From PFJX01 sp031426815 (lineage in GTDB: Bacteria; Pseudomonadota; Gammaproteobacteria; Burkholderiales; Thiobacillaceae), in assembly GCA_031426815.1 (NCBI GenBank), contig JASJPG010000007.1:1-64000 (forward strand): DNA of 64,000 bases, given 5' to 3'. Position 1 is the first letter of the stretch. Each line of letters opens with the position of its first letter. A program made the translations under genes and the position numbers. The notes under the pieces were generated by a model that was given only the letters and a program-made list of their open reading frames with translations, had not been told where the DNA came from and searched no databases. Positions 53,047 to 61,672 of the stretch are shown here, piece by piece.

Positions 53047-53910
53047 ATGAACTTTGAACAACTCATCCTGGCCAACGAACCCGCCATCCGGCTCGGCTTT
53101 TTCATCGGCATCTTCGCCGTCGTCGCGCTGTGGGAAGCCGCCGCGCCCCGGCGCGCGCTCAGCGTTTCCAAAGCCCTGCGCTGGGGCAGCAACCTGGGCC
53201 TGGTGGTACTCAATACCGTCGTGCTGCGTCTGCTGTTTCCATTGGCGGCGGTGGGATTCGCGGCGTTCGCCGCGGAACACGGCTGGGGATTGTTGAATCA
53301 TTTCCAGGTGCCCTTCGTGATCGCCGTGCCGCTGGCGGTGATCGCGATGGATTTCGTGATCTGGTTGCAGCACGTCATGGTCCATGCCGTGCCGGCGCTG
53401 TGGCGGCTGCACCGGGTACACCATGCCGACCTGGATTACGACCTGACCACCGGCGCGCGCTTTCATCCGCTGGAAATCATCCTGTCGATGCTGATCAAGT
53501 TCGCCACCATCATGGTGCTTGGGCCGCCGCTAGTCGCCGTGGTGATCTTCGAAGTGTTGCTGAACGGCACCGCCATGTTCAACCACGGCAACATCCGCCT
53601 GCCGGCTGCGCTCGATCGGGTGCTGCGCTGGTTCGTGGTGACACCGGACATGCACCGTGTGCACCACTCCATCGAGGACGATGAAACCAACTCCAACTTC
53701 GGCTTCAGCCTGCCCTGGTGGGATCGCCTGTTCGGCACCTACCGCGATCAGCCACGCGCCGGCCATGTCGGCATGGTCATCGGCATCCGCGATTTCACCA
53801 ACCCGCGTGAGGTGGACCGTCTCGACGGCATGCTGCTGATGCCGTTCAAAGGCGAAGTCACCGACTACGCCATCAACCGCCGCAACTACTCCGATCGGGC
53901 ACCGCAATGA
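53047..53910 (+). CDS. Sterol desaturase / fatty acid hydroxylase superfamily protein
   Basis: A 287-residue membrane protein with about four hydrophobic helices and the diiron His boxes His-Val-Met-Val-His, His-Arg-Val-His-His and a later His-Arg-Val-His-His. It probably hydroxylates a membrane lipid or another hydrophobic substrate. A GGAG lies six bases upstream of the ATG at 53047. Its stop overlaps the next start (ATGA). Confidence 0.9.
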   Translation: MNFEQLILANEPAIRLGFFIGIFAVVALWEAAAPRRALSVSKALRWGSNLGLVVLNTVVLRLLFPLAAVGFAAFAAEHGWGLLNHFQVPFVIAVPLAVIAMDFVIWLQHVMVHAVPALWRLHRVHHADLDYDLTTGARFHPLEIILSMLIKFATIMVLGPPLVAVVIFEVLLNGTAMFNHGNIRLPAALDRVLRWFVVTPDMHRVHHSIEDDETNSNFGFSLPWWDRLFGTYRDQPRAGHVGMVIGIRDFTNPREVDRLDGMLLMPFKGEVTDYAINRRNYSDRAPQ

Positions 53911-54896
53911 ACAAAACCGTCACACGCATCCTGCTCGGCCTGATCCTGCTGCTCGCGGTCGGCGCCGCGATCGCGCTGCGCGATCGATTCGACGCCGCCG
54001 CGTTGCAAGCCTCGGTCGAGAGCGCCGGCGCAGCGGGGCCGCTTCTGTTCATGTTGCTTTACGCCTTGGCCACCGTGCTGTTCCTGCCCGGTTCGGTATT
54101 GACCCTGGCCGGTGGCGCGTTGTTCGGTCCAGTCTGGGGCACATTGTGGAATCTGACCGGTGCGACGCTGGGCGCCGCGCTCGCCTTCCTGATTGCACGC
54201 CACCTGGGCGGCGACTGGGTGACGCGTCGCGCCGGACCGCGACTGGCGCGCCTGAATGACGGCGTCACCTCGGAAGGCTGGCGTTTCGTCGCCTTCGTGC
54301 GACTGGTTCCGGCGTTTCCATTCAACTTGCTGAATTACGCCCTCGGCCTGACCCGTATTCCGTTTATCGCCTATGTGCTGGCCACCTGGGTGTTCATGCT
54401 GCCCGGCGCCTTCGCCTATACCTGGCTGGGCCATGCCGGACGCGAAGCGCTTGGCGGCGGTGAGGGCGTGATCCGCACTAGCCTGATCGCGCTCGCCCTG
54501 CTCGCCGCCGTCGCCTTTTTGCCCCGCCTGGTGCGCAAGTTGCGGGACAAGCCGATGTCGGCGGCAATGCTGTCGGTCGAGACGCTGAAACAACAACTCG
54601 ACGCCGACGACGCGGTGCTGCTGCTGGATGTGCGTCCCGCCGCCGATTTCACCGGCGAGCAGGGCCATATTGCCGGCGCGCGCAGCCTGCCGCTGGAGGC
54701 GTTGCCGGCGCATCTGGCCGAACTGGCAGAGCACAAGCAGCGACCGATTCGCCTGGTCTGCCGCACCGACCGCCGTTCCGCCCAGGCCGAGCGACTGCTC
54801 ACCGAAGCGGGTTTCACCGACGTCCGGGTGATTCGGGGCGGCATGACCGCATGGTGTGCCCATGGCTGGCCCGTGGCACGGCCAACAGCCGAATGA
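53907..54896 (+). CDS. TVP38/TMEM64-family membrane protein with C-terminal rhodanese domain
   Basis: A 329-residue fusion. The N-terminal ~220 residues form a DedA/SNARE-associated type membrane domain (five or six helices, with Phe-Leu-Pro-Gly-Ser and Phe-Val-Arg-Leu-Val-Pro-Ala-Phe-Pro-Phe-Asn). The last ~100 are a cytoplasmic rhodanese with catalytic Cys in Val-Cys-Arg-Thr-Asp-Arg-Arg. The fusion suggests membrane-linked sulfane sulfur handling or import. Confidence 0.9.
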   Translation: MNKTVTRILLGLILLLAVGAAIALRDRFDAAALQASVESAGAAGPLLFMLLYALATVLFLPGSVLTLAGGALFGPVWGTLWNLTGATLGAALAFLIARHLGGDWVTRRAGPRLARLNDGVTSEGWRFVAFVRLVPAFPFNLLNYALGLTRIPFIAYVLATWVFMLPGAFAYTWLGHAGREALGGGEGVIRTSLIALALLAAVAFLPRLVRKLRDKPMSAAMLSVETLKQQLDADDAVLLLDVRPAADFTGEQGHIAGARSLPLEALPAHLAELAEHKQRPIRLVCRTDRRSAQAERLLTEAGFTDVRVIRGGMTAWCAHGWPVARPTAE

Positions 54897-55027
54897 ACGC
54901 CCGCGCGTCTGGTCCGCATGGCCCATCGCCGCAGGCGCCGTTGACGTTGTACCTTCTGCCGTCTCAATCCCGCTTCGCGCTAAAGCCGCAGTTCATCCAT
55001 CAGTTTGATCATTGCAAGGAATCCAAG

Positions 55028-55483
55028 ATGTCGAAAATCGTTTATCGCCTGTTGCTTGGCATGGCATTCATTACCGGCCCGGCCATGGCCTCCGAGAATC
55101 CCGCGGTTGCCGATGCCATCGAGGGCTATATGGACTTCACCGAATACAGCTCCAGCCTCATCTGGCCGGAGCAGATTCCGGCGCAAGACTGGAAAAACAT
55201 CGTGGTTATCGATGCCCGCGACGCCGCGCAGTTCGCCAAGGAACACATCCCCGGCGCGATCAACATCGAATGGCGCAAGATCCCGGGCCGGCGAGCCGAA
55301 ATCACCAAAGATCGCATGGTGCTGATCTACTGCAACAGCGGCTCGCTTTCCGCGCAGTCGGTATTCGCCATGCGCCTGATGGGCTGGGAAAACGTCAAGG
55401 TGCTGCAGGACGGCATCGAAGGCTGGAAGAAGAAAGGCGGCTTCGAAGCCAACGCCCGCGCCAGCAAGCCAGCCGGACATTGA
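55028..55483 (+). CDS. Secreted single-domain rhodanese-like protein
   Basis: A 151-residue protein with a signal peptide (hydrophobic core about residues 6-18, ending Ala-Met-Ala) and one rhodanese domain whose active loop reads Tyr-Cys-Asn-Ser-Gly-Ser-Leu-Ser-Ala. It would act in the periplasm on sulfane sulfur compounds. AAGGAATCC lies before the ATG at 55028. The longer frame to 54851 overlaps the previous gene. Confidence 0.87.
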   Translation: MSKIVYRLLLGMAFITGPAMASENPAVADAIEGYMDFTEYSSSLIWPEQIPAQDWKNIVVIDARDAAQFAKEHIPGAINIEWRKIPGRRAEITKDRMVLIYCNSGSLSAQSVFAMRLMGWENVKVLQDGIEGWKKKGGFEANARASKPAGH

Positions 55484-55506
55484 TCCCGAGCATTTCTTCC
55501 TCTCGT

Positions 55507-55953
55507 TTATGGCTTCAGCGCCGCTTCGATCAACCCGCCGACCGCCGCCAGATTCTTGCTGAACTCGGCGTCGAGACCATGCCGGCCGGTCAGGTAGTCC
55601 GGGCTGTTCCAGGTCAATTGCACCTGGCCTTGCGTGTCCTGCCAGGCCAGGGCTTTCATCGGCAGGTCGAGGCCGATGCGCTGGTTGGCGCGCATCAGCG
55701 GCGTGCCCGCCTTCGGGTTGCCGAAGATCAATAGTTGCGTCGGACGCAGGTTCATGCCGGCGCTTTGCGCTTCGGCGGCATGGTCGATGCGGGCGAACAC
55801 CTTGACGCCCTTGGCTTTCAGAACGGCTTCCAGACGATCCAGCGTTTCCGTCACCGGATAAGGGCTGACGCGGCTGACCAGGCCGGTGGTCTCGGCGGCC
55901 TGAGTAGCAACGGGGGCAATGGCCAACAGCAATACGACTAACAGATGCTTCAT
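55507..55953 (-). CDS. DUF302-family secreted protein
   Basis: A 148-residue protein with a signal peptide (ending Ala-Ala) and the DUF302 pattern Val-Phe-Ala-Arg-Ile-Asp-His-Ala-Ala, Leu-Leu-Ile-Phe-Gly-Asn-Pro and Asp-Leu-Pro-Met-Lys-Ala. The family often appears near sulfur and redox genes; biochemical function is not established. Its start overlaps the GH63-like stop (ATGA), so it is translationally tied to a glucosidase operon, an unexpected partner. Confidence 0.87.
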   Translation of the reverse strand: MKHLLVVLLLAIAPVATQAAETTGLVSRVSPYPVTETLDRLEAVLKAKGVKVFARIDHAAEAQSAGMNLRPTQLLIFGNPKAGTPLMRANQRIGLDLPMKALAWQDTQGQVQLTWNSPDYLTGRHGLDAEFSKNLAAVGGLIEAALKP

Positions 55954-58679
55954 GGTTTTTCTCCAGTCGGGGTGGCGGGGTGGGCTTTCCAATACTCGGG
56001 CACATCGCGTCGATAACGCCGGAACACCAGGTTGGCGATCAGCGCGGTCCAGCCGGTCTGGTGCGCGGCGCCCAGGCCGAGGCCGGTTTCGCCGTGGAAG
56101 TACTCGTGAAACAGGTGTAGATCGCGCCAGTGCGGATCATGTTGCAGCGGCGAGTCGGCCGGATAGGCGGGAATCTGACTATTTTTGCCGCGCCGGAACA
56201 GGTCGACCAGGCGTTCCGCCAGCAGGTTGGCAACGTCTTTCAGGCTGACGGCGCGGCCCTCCAGGCAGGGCGCGGCGACGCTGAAACTGGCGCCCAGGTA
56301 GCGGTGGTATTTTTCGATCGCCTGGATCAGCAGATAGTTGGTCGGCAACCAGATCGGGCCGCGCCAGTTGGAGTTGCCGCCGAACAGGCCGCTGGCCGAT
56401 TCGCCCGGCTGATATTCCATGCGGGCATGGCCGATGCCGGGCAGTTCGCCCAGATCCTGATGGGTGGCGTGATATTTGGAGACGCCGCGCACGCCGAAGC
56501 GGGACAGGAATTGTTGCTCGTCCAGCACCCGGCTCAGGATGCGCGCGAGTTTGTCCGGATCGACCAGCGACAGCAGGTGTTCGCCGCGCGCGTTTTCATG
56601 CACCGGGCAGGCGCACACGATATGGCCGTCGAAGCCGCCGCCGCCGTGCTCGCGCAGCTTGGCGGCGAAGCGCGGTGCAGCCTTGAGCAAGCGTTGATCG
56701 ACGACCTCGCAGGCGAAAAGCGGAATGATGCCGACCCAGGAAAACACGTCGATGCGGCGCTGGCCGCCATCCGGGCCGACCAGCAAGTCCTTGTAGAAAC
56801 CGTCCGTTTCGTCCCACAACGACAGGCTGCCAGCGCCGTTGCCAGCGCCGTTGCCAGCGCCGTTGCCAACAATCCCGGCGGCGATATTCATGAACTGGGC
56901 GTAGCACTGGATGGCGATGTCTTCGTAAGCCGGGTCTTCGACGGCGATTTCCAGCGCGATCAGCGTCAGATTGAGGGCGAACATCGCCATCCAGCCGGTG
57001 GCGTCGGCCTGCTTGAGATGGAAGCCGGGCGGCAGCGACTGCGAGCGGTCGAACACCGAGATGTTGTCCAGCCCCATGAAGCCGCCCTCGAATACGCTAT
57101 TCCCGTCCTGATCCTTGCGGTTGATCCACCAGGCGTAGTTGAGCAGCAGCTTGTGCAGCACGCGCTTGAGAAAAGCGCGGTCTTCCTGCCCGCGTTGCAC
57201 CCGTTCGGCGCGGTAGGCCTTGAGCGCCGCCGCCGCGTGGACCGGCGGATTGGCGTCGCCGAAGGCCCATTCGTAGGCGGGAATCAGGCCGTTCGGGTGT
57301 AACGCGTTTTCCTTCAGCAGCAGTTCGATCTGTTCCTTGGCGAAATCGATATCCAGCAGGCTCAGCGCGGAAGCGTGAAACGCCAGATCCCAGGCCGCGA
57401 ACCAGGGGTATTCCCACTTGTCCGGCATCGATACGACCGCCTTCAACTTGAGATGCCGCCAATGCCGATTGCGCCCTTGCTTGCGCGCTTGCGGCGGTGG
57501 ATGGCCGTCGCCGTCCAGCCAGCGGCCGACATCGTAGCGGTAGAACTGCTTGCTCCAGATCAGGCCGGCCATGGCCTGGCGCAGGATGCGGTTGTCTTCG
57601 GTATTGGCATTGGGCAGCAGCTCGTCGTAGAACACCGAGGCTTCGGCCTGGCGCTTGGCGAAGGTGGCTTCCCACTGCGCAAACGGTTCGGCCAGCGGTT
57701 GGCGCGACAGCACCATGCCGGTCATTCCGGTTTCGCCCGGCGCCACGACCAAACGGTGGCTGGCGGCGAATTTGCTGCCGATGTGCTCCGGGTTGAGCGC
57801 GCCGGCTTCGCCCTGGATCAGGTGGCGGTGAAAGGCGTCCTTCACGTAAGGGTTGGCGTTGGCCTGGCCCCAGAGTTTTTCGGTGTTGGTCTCGTTGTCG
57901 GTGAACAGCAGTTCCGCCTGGCGGCGGCCATATAAGTAATAGCTGCCCAGGGTTGGATGGTCGGCGCACAGCGCCCAGACCGCACCCTTGGGCGGCGGAA
58001 TTTCGCGCATGACGGGTTTTTCTTCGCGATCTCCCCAGTTCCAGGTGTTGCGGAACCACAGCGTCGGCAGTAGCCAGATCGTGGCCGCCTCCGGCCCCCG
58101 GTTGGCGGCGAACAGGCGGATCAGCAGCCGGTCCGGCGCAGCCTTGGCGTAGCGCACTTCCACGTCCCAATAGCGGTTGTCGGCGAAGGCGTCGCTGTCA
58201 TGCAGGCTCACCGGCGGGTCGTCGCGCGTGCGGCGCGCGTTCTCCCGCTGTAGCCAGTCGTAGGGGAATTCGCGCTGCGGATATTTGTAGAGATAGCGCA
58301 GCCAGCTGTGCGACGGCGTGGCGTCGAGGTGGAAATAGCATTCCTTGACGTCTTCGCCGTGATTGCCCTGGTTGCCGGTGAGACCGAACAGACGCTCCTT
58401 CAGGATCGGATCACGGCCGTTCCACAGCGCCAACGCGAAGATCAGGCGCTGTTCCTCGTCGCAAATGCCGGCGATGCCGTCCTCGTGCCAGCGGAAGACG
58501 CGGCTGGCGGCCTGATCGAAGCTGAAATGTTCCCAGGCCGCGCCATTGGCGCTGTAATCCTCGCGCACCGTGCCCCAGGCGCGTTCCGACAGATACGGCC
58601 CCCACAAGCGCCAATTCTCCTGGCCAGCGCGTTGGGCATCCAGACGGGTACGTTCGGCGTCGTGCGGTGCTTCAAGCAT
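55950..58679 (-). CDS. GH63-like glucosidase (MGH1-type glycoside hydrolase)
   Basis: A 909-residue soluble protein, glucosidase type of family GH63. N-terminal features are Trp-Gly-Pro-Tyr-Leu-Ser-Glu-Arg and Trp-Gly-Thr-Val-Arg-Glu-Asp-Tyr-Ser. The catalytic (alpha/alpha)6 barrel includes Trp-Phe-Ala-Ala-Trp-Asp-Leu-Ala-Phe-His and a late Trp-Arg-Gly-Pro-Ile-Trp-Leu-Pro-Thr-Asn. It probably trims alpha-glucans or a glucosylated solute. The ATG at 58679 overlaps the debranching gene by 8 bases. A short in-frame tandem repeat lies near residue 610. Confidence 0.87.
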   Translation of the reverse strand: MLEAPHDAERTRLDAQRAGQENWRLWGPYLSERAWGTVREDYSANGAAWEHFSFDQAASRVFRWHEDGIAGICDEEQRLIFALALWNGRDPILKERLFGLTGNQGNHGEDVKECYFHLDATPSHSWLRYLYKYPQREFPYDWLQRENARRTRDDPPVSLHDSDAFADNRYWDVEVRYAKAAPDRLLIRLFAANRGPEAATIWLLPTLWFRNTWNWGDREEKPVMREIPPPKGAVWALCADHPTLGSYYLYGRRQAELLFTDNETNTEKLWGQANANPYVKDAFHRHLIQGEAGALNPEHIGSKFAASHRLVVAPGETGMTGMVLSRQPLAEPFAQWEATFAKRQAEASVFYDELLPNANTEDNRILRQAMAGLIWSKQFYRYDVGRWLDGDGHPPPQARKQGRNRHWRHLKLKAVVSMPDKWEYPWFAAWDLAFHASALSLLDIDFAKEQIELLLKENALHPNGLIPAYEWAFGDANPPVHAAAALKAYRAERVQRGQEDRAFLKRVLHKLLLNYAWWINRKDQDGNSVFEGGFMGLDNISVFDRSQSLPPGFHLKQADATGWMAMFALNLTLIALEIAVEDPAYEDIAIQCYAQFMNIAAGIVGNGAGNGAGNGAGSLSLWDETDGFYKDLLVGPDGGQRRIDVFSWVGIIPLFACEVVDQRLLKAAPRFAAKLREHGGGGFDGHIVCACPVHENARGEHLLSLVDPDKLARILSRVLDEQQFLSRFGVRGVSKYHATHQDLGELPGIGHARMEYQPGESASGLFGGNSNWRGPIWLPTNYLLIQAIEKYHRYLGASFSVAAPCLEGRAVSLKDVANLLAERLVDLFRRGKNSQIPAYPADSPLQHDPHWRDLHLFHEYFHGETGLGLGAAHQTGWTALIANLVFRRYRRDVPEYWKAHPATPTGEKP
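56829..56867 (-). repeat. 12-bp in-frame tandem repeat inside the GH63-like gene
   Basis: GCCAGCGCCGTT occurs three times in succession plus a partial unit, coding for repeated Asn-Gly-Ala-Gly. Copy number is likely variable between strains because slippage stays in frame. Confidence 0.85.
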
Positions 58680-60720
58680 GGTTTTTCCCCTTGGCGCGTT
58701 CCAGCAAACACCAGACCTGCAACGCGCAGGCGACCGACCAGGCCTGGCAAGGCGCGCCACGTGGCGTGTGCGGCGGTTCGGCGTCGAACAGTTCGCTAAT
58801 GGAGCCCAGCCCGGCATCGGCCAGATGATCGGCCAGCGGTTGCAGCAAAGCTTGCGCCGCGGCCGCATCGCCACCGACTCGATGCAACGCCAGCGCGTAA
58901 TGCGGCAGCAGCCAGGCCCAGGCCGAACCTTGATGGTAGGCGGCATCGCGGTCGCGCACGCCGCCTTCATAGCGGGCTTGATAGGCCACGTCGGCAGGGT
59001 CCAGCGTGCGCAGGCCGTAAGAGGTCAGCAGCCGTTCGCCGACGATACGCACCACCGCCGCTTGCTCGCTGCGCGACAGCGGCGAATGGGTCAGCGACAC
59101 GGCGAAAATCTGATTGGGGCGCATGCGGGCAGCCTGGTTTTCCTCGTCGCCATCCAGCACATCGAACAAGCCGGCGCCATCCGCCCGGATAAAGCGGCGA
59201 AATCCTTGCCGGGTCTGGGCTGCGAGATGGGCGAAGGGCTCTTCGTCCTGCCGCAACCGCCGGGAAAACTCAGCCAGGCTCATCAGTGCGTTGTACCAGA
59301 GCGCATTCAGCTCCACCGGCTTGCCGATGCGCGGCGTCACCGGCCGGCCATCGACGCGCGCATCCATCCAGGTCAGTTGCGTTGCCTGACCGGCATCTTC
59401 CACCCCGGCACGCAGCAGACCGTCGGCCGGGTCCATGCCGATGCCATAACGCGTGCCGCTTGCATAGTGACCGAGCAACGCTGCCAAAGCCGGGTAATGC
59501 CGCGCCAGCGCGACCAGGTCGCCGCTGGCTTCGAGGTAGGCGCGCCAGGCCTCGATGTACCAGAGCGGCGCATCGGCGGCGTTGTATTCCGGCGGCGCGC
59601 CGTCTTCCGGGAAGTGGTTGGGCAGCAGGCCGTCTTCCAGAAACCCCGCCCAGCTTTCCAGCAGGCGGCACGCATCGTCGTAGCGATGGGCCGGCAAGGT
59701 CAGTCCGGACAGCGCGATGAAGCTGTCGCGGCCCCAATCGCCGAACCAGGGATAGCCGGCGATCACCGAAACGCCATCGGCATCGGCGCGGGGGCGACGC
59801 ACCAGGAAGCTGTCGCCGGCCAACACCAACTGGTCGATCCATGCCGGCGCATTGGCCAGCGCCGGACTCTGCACTTTCGCCTGGCGCAGCAGACTGGCGT
59901 CGTGATGCAGGCGCTGACGCAGCGATTCGCCCAGATACGGCGCGGTATCCGCATCCAGCGAGGCGGCAAAGCCGACCCACTCACCGGCATGCAAAGGCAG
60001 TTCCAGCACACCGACGCACAAATGGTTGTCCCGGTCAGGCAGGCCGCGGGCGCGCTCAGCCGGGAGATCGAAGCGTTCGATCCACTGGTTTTGCGGGCGA
60101 AAACGCCCGCAACGGCTGCGAAAATGCAGCGGGATGCCATGCGGCAGCACAACCCGGAGCGTGCCTTCGCCCAACTCGATGTGCGGGGTAAAGGCGCCCG
60201 CTTCGGTCTGGCCGTGATGATCGCGCGCATTGACCAACAAGCGCACGGCAAGACGCGTGCGTCGTGCTTCGCCAGGCTCGGACAGCAAACGCCAGGCCAG
60301 GCAGGTGGTGTTGGCGCCGGCCTGCATCCAGATGCGCGCCTCCAGTCGCAGGTCGCCGATGGCATAGCGCCAGACCGGCAAGCGGCCGTCGAGGTGAAAC
60401 GATTCGAGCTGCAGATAGCCACGCGGCTCGATCGCGCCGCCCTGCCAGCGATTGCTGTGCAGGGGGTAGATGCGATCGCCGACGACGAGCTCGCTATCGG
60501 CCTTGGCGAACACCAACGTGCGCCCCAATGTGTGACCCAATGGCGGTTGCATCGGCGCGAACAGCAGCCCGTGGTAACGCCGCGTCAAAGTGCCGGCGAC
60601 GGTGCCCGCCGCGTAACCGCCAAGGCCGTTGGCAAGCCACCATTCGCGTCGCTCGGCCTGATCGAGATCGTTGCAGACCTCGCGTCCGAATCGAATGAAT
60701 TGGGGTAAAGCCTGTTCCAT
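58672..60720 (-). CDS. Amylo-alpha-1,6-glucosidase (glycogen debranching enzyme, archaeal/bacterial type)
   Basis: A 682-residue protein. An N-terminal beta-sandwich domain (Trp-Leu-Ala-Asn-Gly-Leu-Gly-Gly-Tyr-Ala, Arg-Arg-Tyr-His-Gly-Leu-Leu) precedes an (alpha/alpha)6 domain with Tyr-Pro-Trp-Phe-Gly-Asp-Trp-Gly-Arg-Asp, which carries the catalytic acid, and a later Thr-Trp-Met-Asp-Ala-Arg-Val-Asp-Gly. It hydrolyses 1,6 branch points of glycogen-like polymers. The ATG at 60720 matches family starts; an ATG at 60741 is possible. It heads the three-gene operon. Confidence 0.9.
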   Translation of the reverse strand: MEQALPQFIRFGREVCNDLDQAERREWWLANGLGGYAAGTVAGTLTRRYHGLLFAPMQPPLGHTLGRTLVFAKADSELVVGDRIYPLHSNRWQGGAIEPRGYLQLESFHLDGRLPVWRYAIGDLRLEARIWMQAGANTTCLAWRLLSEPGEARRTRLAVRLLVNARDHHGQTEAGAFTPHIELGEGTLRVVLPHGIPLHFRSRCGRFRPQNQWIERFDLPAERARGLPDRDNHLCVGVLELPLHAGEWVGFAASLDADTAPYLGESLRQRLHHDASLLRQAKVQSPALANAPAWIDQLVLAGDSFLVRRPRADADGVSVIAGYPWFGDWGRDSFIALSGLTLPAHRYDDACRLLESWAGFLEDGLLPNHFPEDGAPPEYNAADAPLWYIEAWRAYLEASGDLVALARHYPALAALLGHYASGTRYGIGMDPADGLLRAGVEDAGQATQLTWMDARVDGRPVTPRIGKPVELNALWYNALMSLAEFSRRLRQDEEPFAHLAAQTRQGFRRFIRADGAGLFDVLDGDEENQAARMRPNQIFAVSLTHSPLSRSEQAAVVRIVGERLLTSYGLRTLDPADVAYQARYEGGVRDRDAAYHQGSAWAWLLPHYALALHRVGGDAAAAQALLQPLADHLADAGLGSISELFDAEPPHTPRGAPCQAWSVACALQVWCLLERAKGKNHA

Positions 60721-60944
60721 GCCGCTTTCGCGCCGCGCCATCAACGGCGATTCGGTTGCGCGCGCAGGTCCGCTTTGGCGGCTGTTCCCGTGTTGCCTGT
60801 CGTTTTCATCGTTGTCTCCTGGATTTTTGCTGGCGCTGCGGTTTGGTCGGCGGACGATTCGATTCCTGACAATAATATTTTCAGGAAACAGTCACCCAGT
60901 CTGGCTGCACTTTGAAGCTGCTGCCGCAGATTGACCCCAAATGC

Positions 60945-61016
60945 GTAGGATGGGCAAAGCGTAGCGTCCCCCTGTCGTCGCGCGTTGATGGGCACGCTGC
61001 GCTTTGCCCATCCTAC
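60945..61016. repeat. REP-like element with 17-bp perfect arms
   Basis: GTAGGATGGGCAAAGCG (60945-60961) and CGCTTTGCCCATCCTAC (61000-61016) are exact reverse complements with 38 bases between. It belongs to the same family as 28888-28923 and 47294-47488. It occupies the 315-base gap between the debranching gene and the DsrE2-like gene; otherwise no gene is seen there. Confidence 0.88.
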
Positions 61017-61059
61017 AAAAACTACAGGCACCTGCTGGCGGCAGACCACGAAGTGCATG

Positions 61060-61569
61060 TCAGATGTACAGGCAGATGTCGGACTCGCCGGCGAATTCGA
61101 AGAACGTTGCTGCGCCGCCGTATTCGATGCCGTCGATGAAATCGGCATGCTCGAAACCGAACAGTTCTACCGTCATCTGACAGCCGATGAACTTCACCTC
61201 GGCTTCAAAACAGAGTTCGCGCAATTCCGGAATGCTGGCGACGCCGTTATTGCGGATGGTCTGTTTCATCAGCACGGTGGCCAGATTTTCGTAACCCGGC
61301 ACCAGTGCCTGCACAGCGTTGGGAATGTTCCAGTTGATCTCCTTGAACCATTTCGGCCCGAACGGCATTTTCATCGGCATGCCGGGATTGCCAAGCGGGC
61401 TGACCTTCAGGTGGCTGAGGTCTTTCTTCAGCAATTGCAGGCCGTAGAAGGTGAAGAACATCTGCACCTCGTAGCCCAGCGCAGCGGCGGTGGAAGCCAG
61501 GATGAAGGGGGGATACGCCCAGTCCAGCGTGCCCTTGGTGGCGATGATGGCCATTTTCTTGGTTTGCAT
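61060..61569 (-). CDS. DsrE2-like sulfur-carrier protein
   Basis: A 169-residue DsrE/DsrF-fold protein with the DsrE2 traits Ala-Ile-Ile-Ala-Thr-Lys-Gly-Thr-Leu-Asp near the N-terminus, Lys-Met-Pro-Phe-Gly-Pro in the middle and a conserved Cys in Phe-Ile-Gly-Cys-Gln-Met-Thr near residue 130. DsrE2 proteins take part in persulfide transfer, often with TusA and rhodanese. GGAG lies seven bases before the ATG at 61569. The operator-like palindrome upstream is shared with the tetR gene. Confidence 0.88.
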   Translation of the reverse strand: MQTKKMAIIATKGTLDWAYPPFILASTAAALGYEVQMFFTFYGLQLLKKDLSHLKVSPLGNPGMPMKMPFGPKWFKEINWNIPNAVQALVPGYENLATVLMKQTIRNNGVASIPELRELCFEAEVKFIGCQMTVELFGFEHADFIDGIEYGGAATFFEFAGESDICLYI

Positions 61570-61639
61570 GATGGTGCTCCTTGTTGGTTGAACACCCCGG
61601 CCGCATGGCCGGGGCCGCGATTGGTTTGGCGGTTCCGTA

Positions 61640-61657
61640 ATGGACCGTACGTTCCAT
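61640..61657. promoter_or_regulatory. Palindromic operator upstream of the DsrE2-like gene
   Basis: ATGGACCGTACGTTCCAT is an 18-bp near-perfect palindrome (eight of nine pairs) lying between the dsrE2-like start and the tetR stop. It matches the site at 62270-62287 in its outer ATGGACC half, so the TetR-family protein probably binds both. Confidence 0.65.
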
Positions 61658-61672
61658 AAGCGCACAAAAAAA

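Noticed and set aside
58570..60708. 712-residue plus-strand frame opposite the debranching enzyme
   Set aside because: Antisense shadow of a conserved GC-rich enzyme gene; no recognisable motif.
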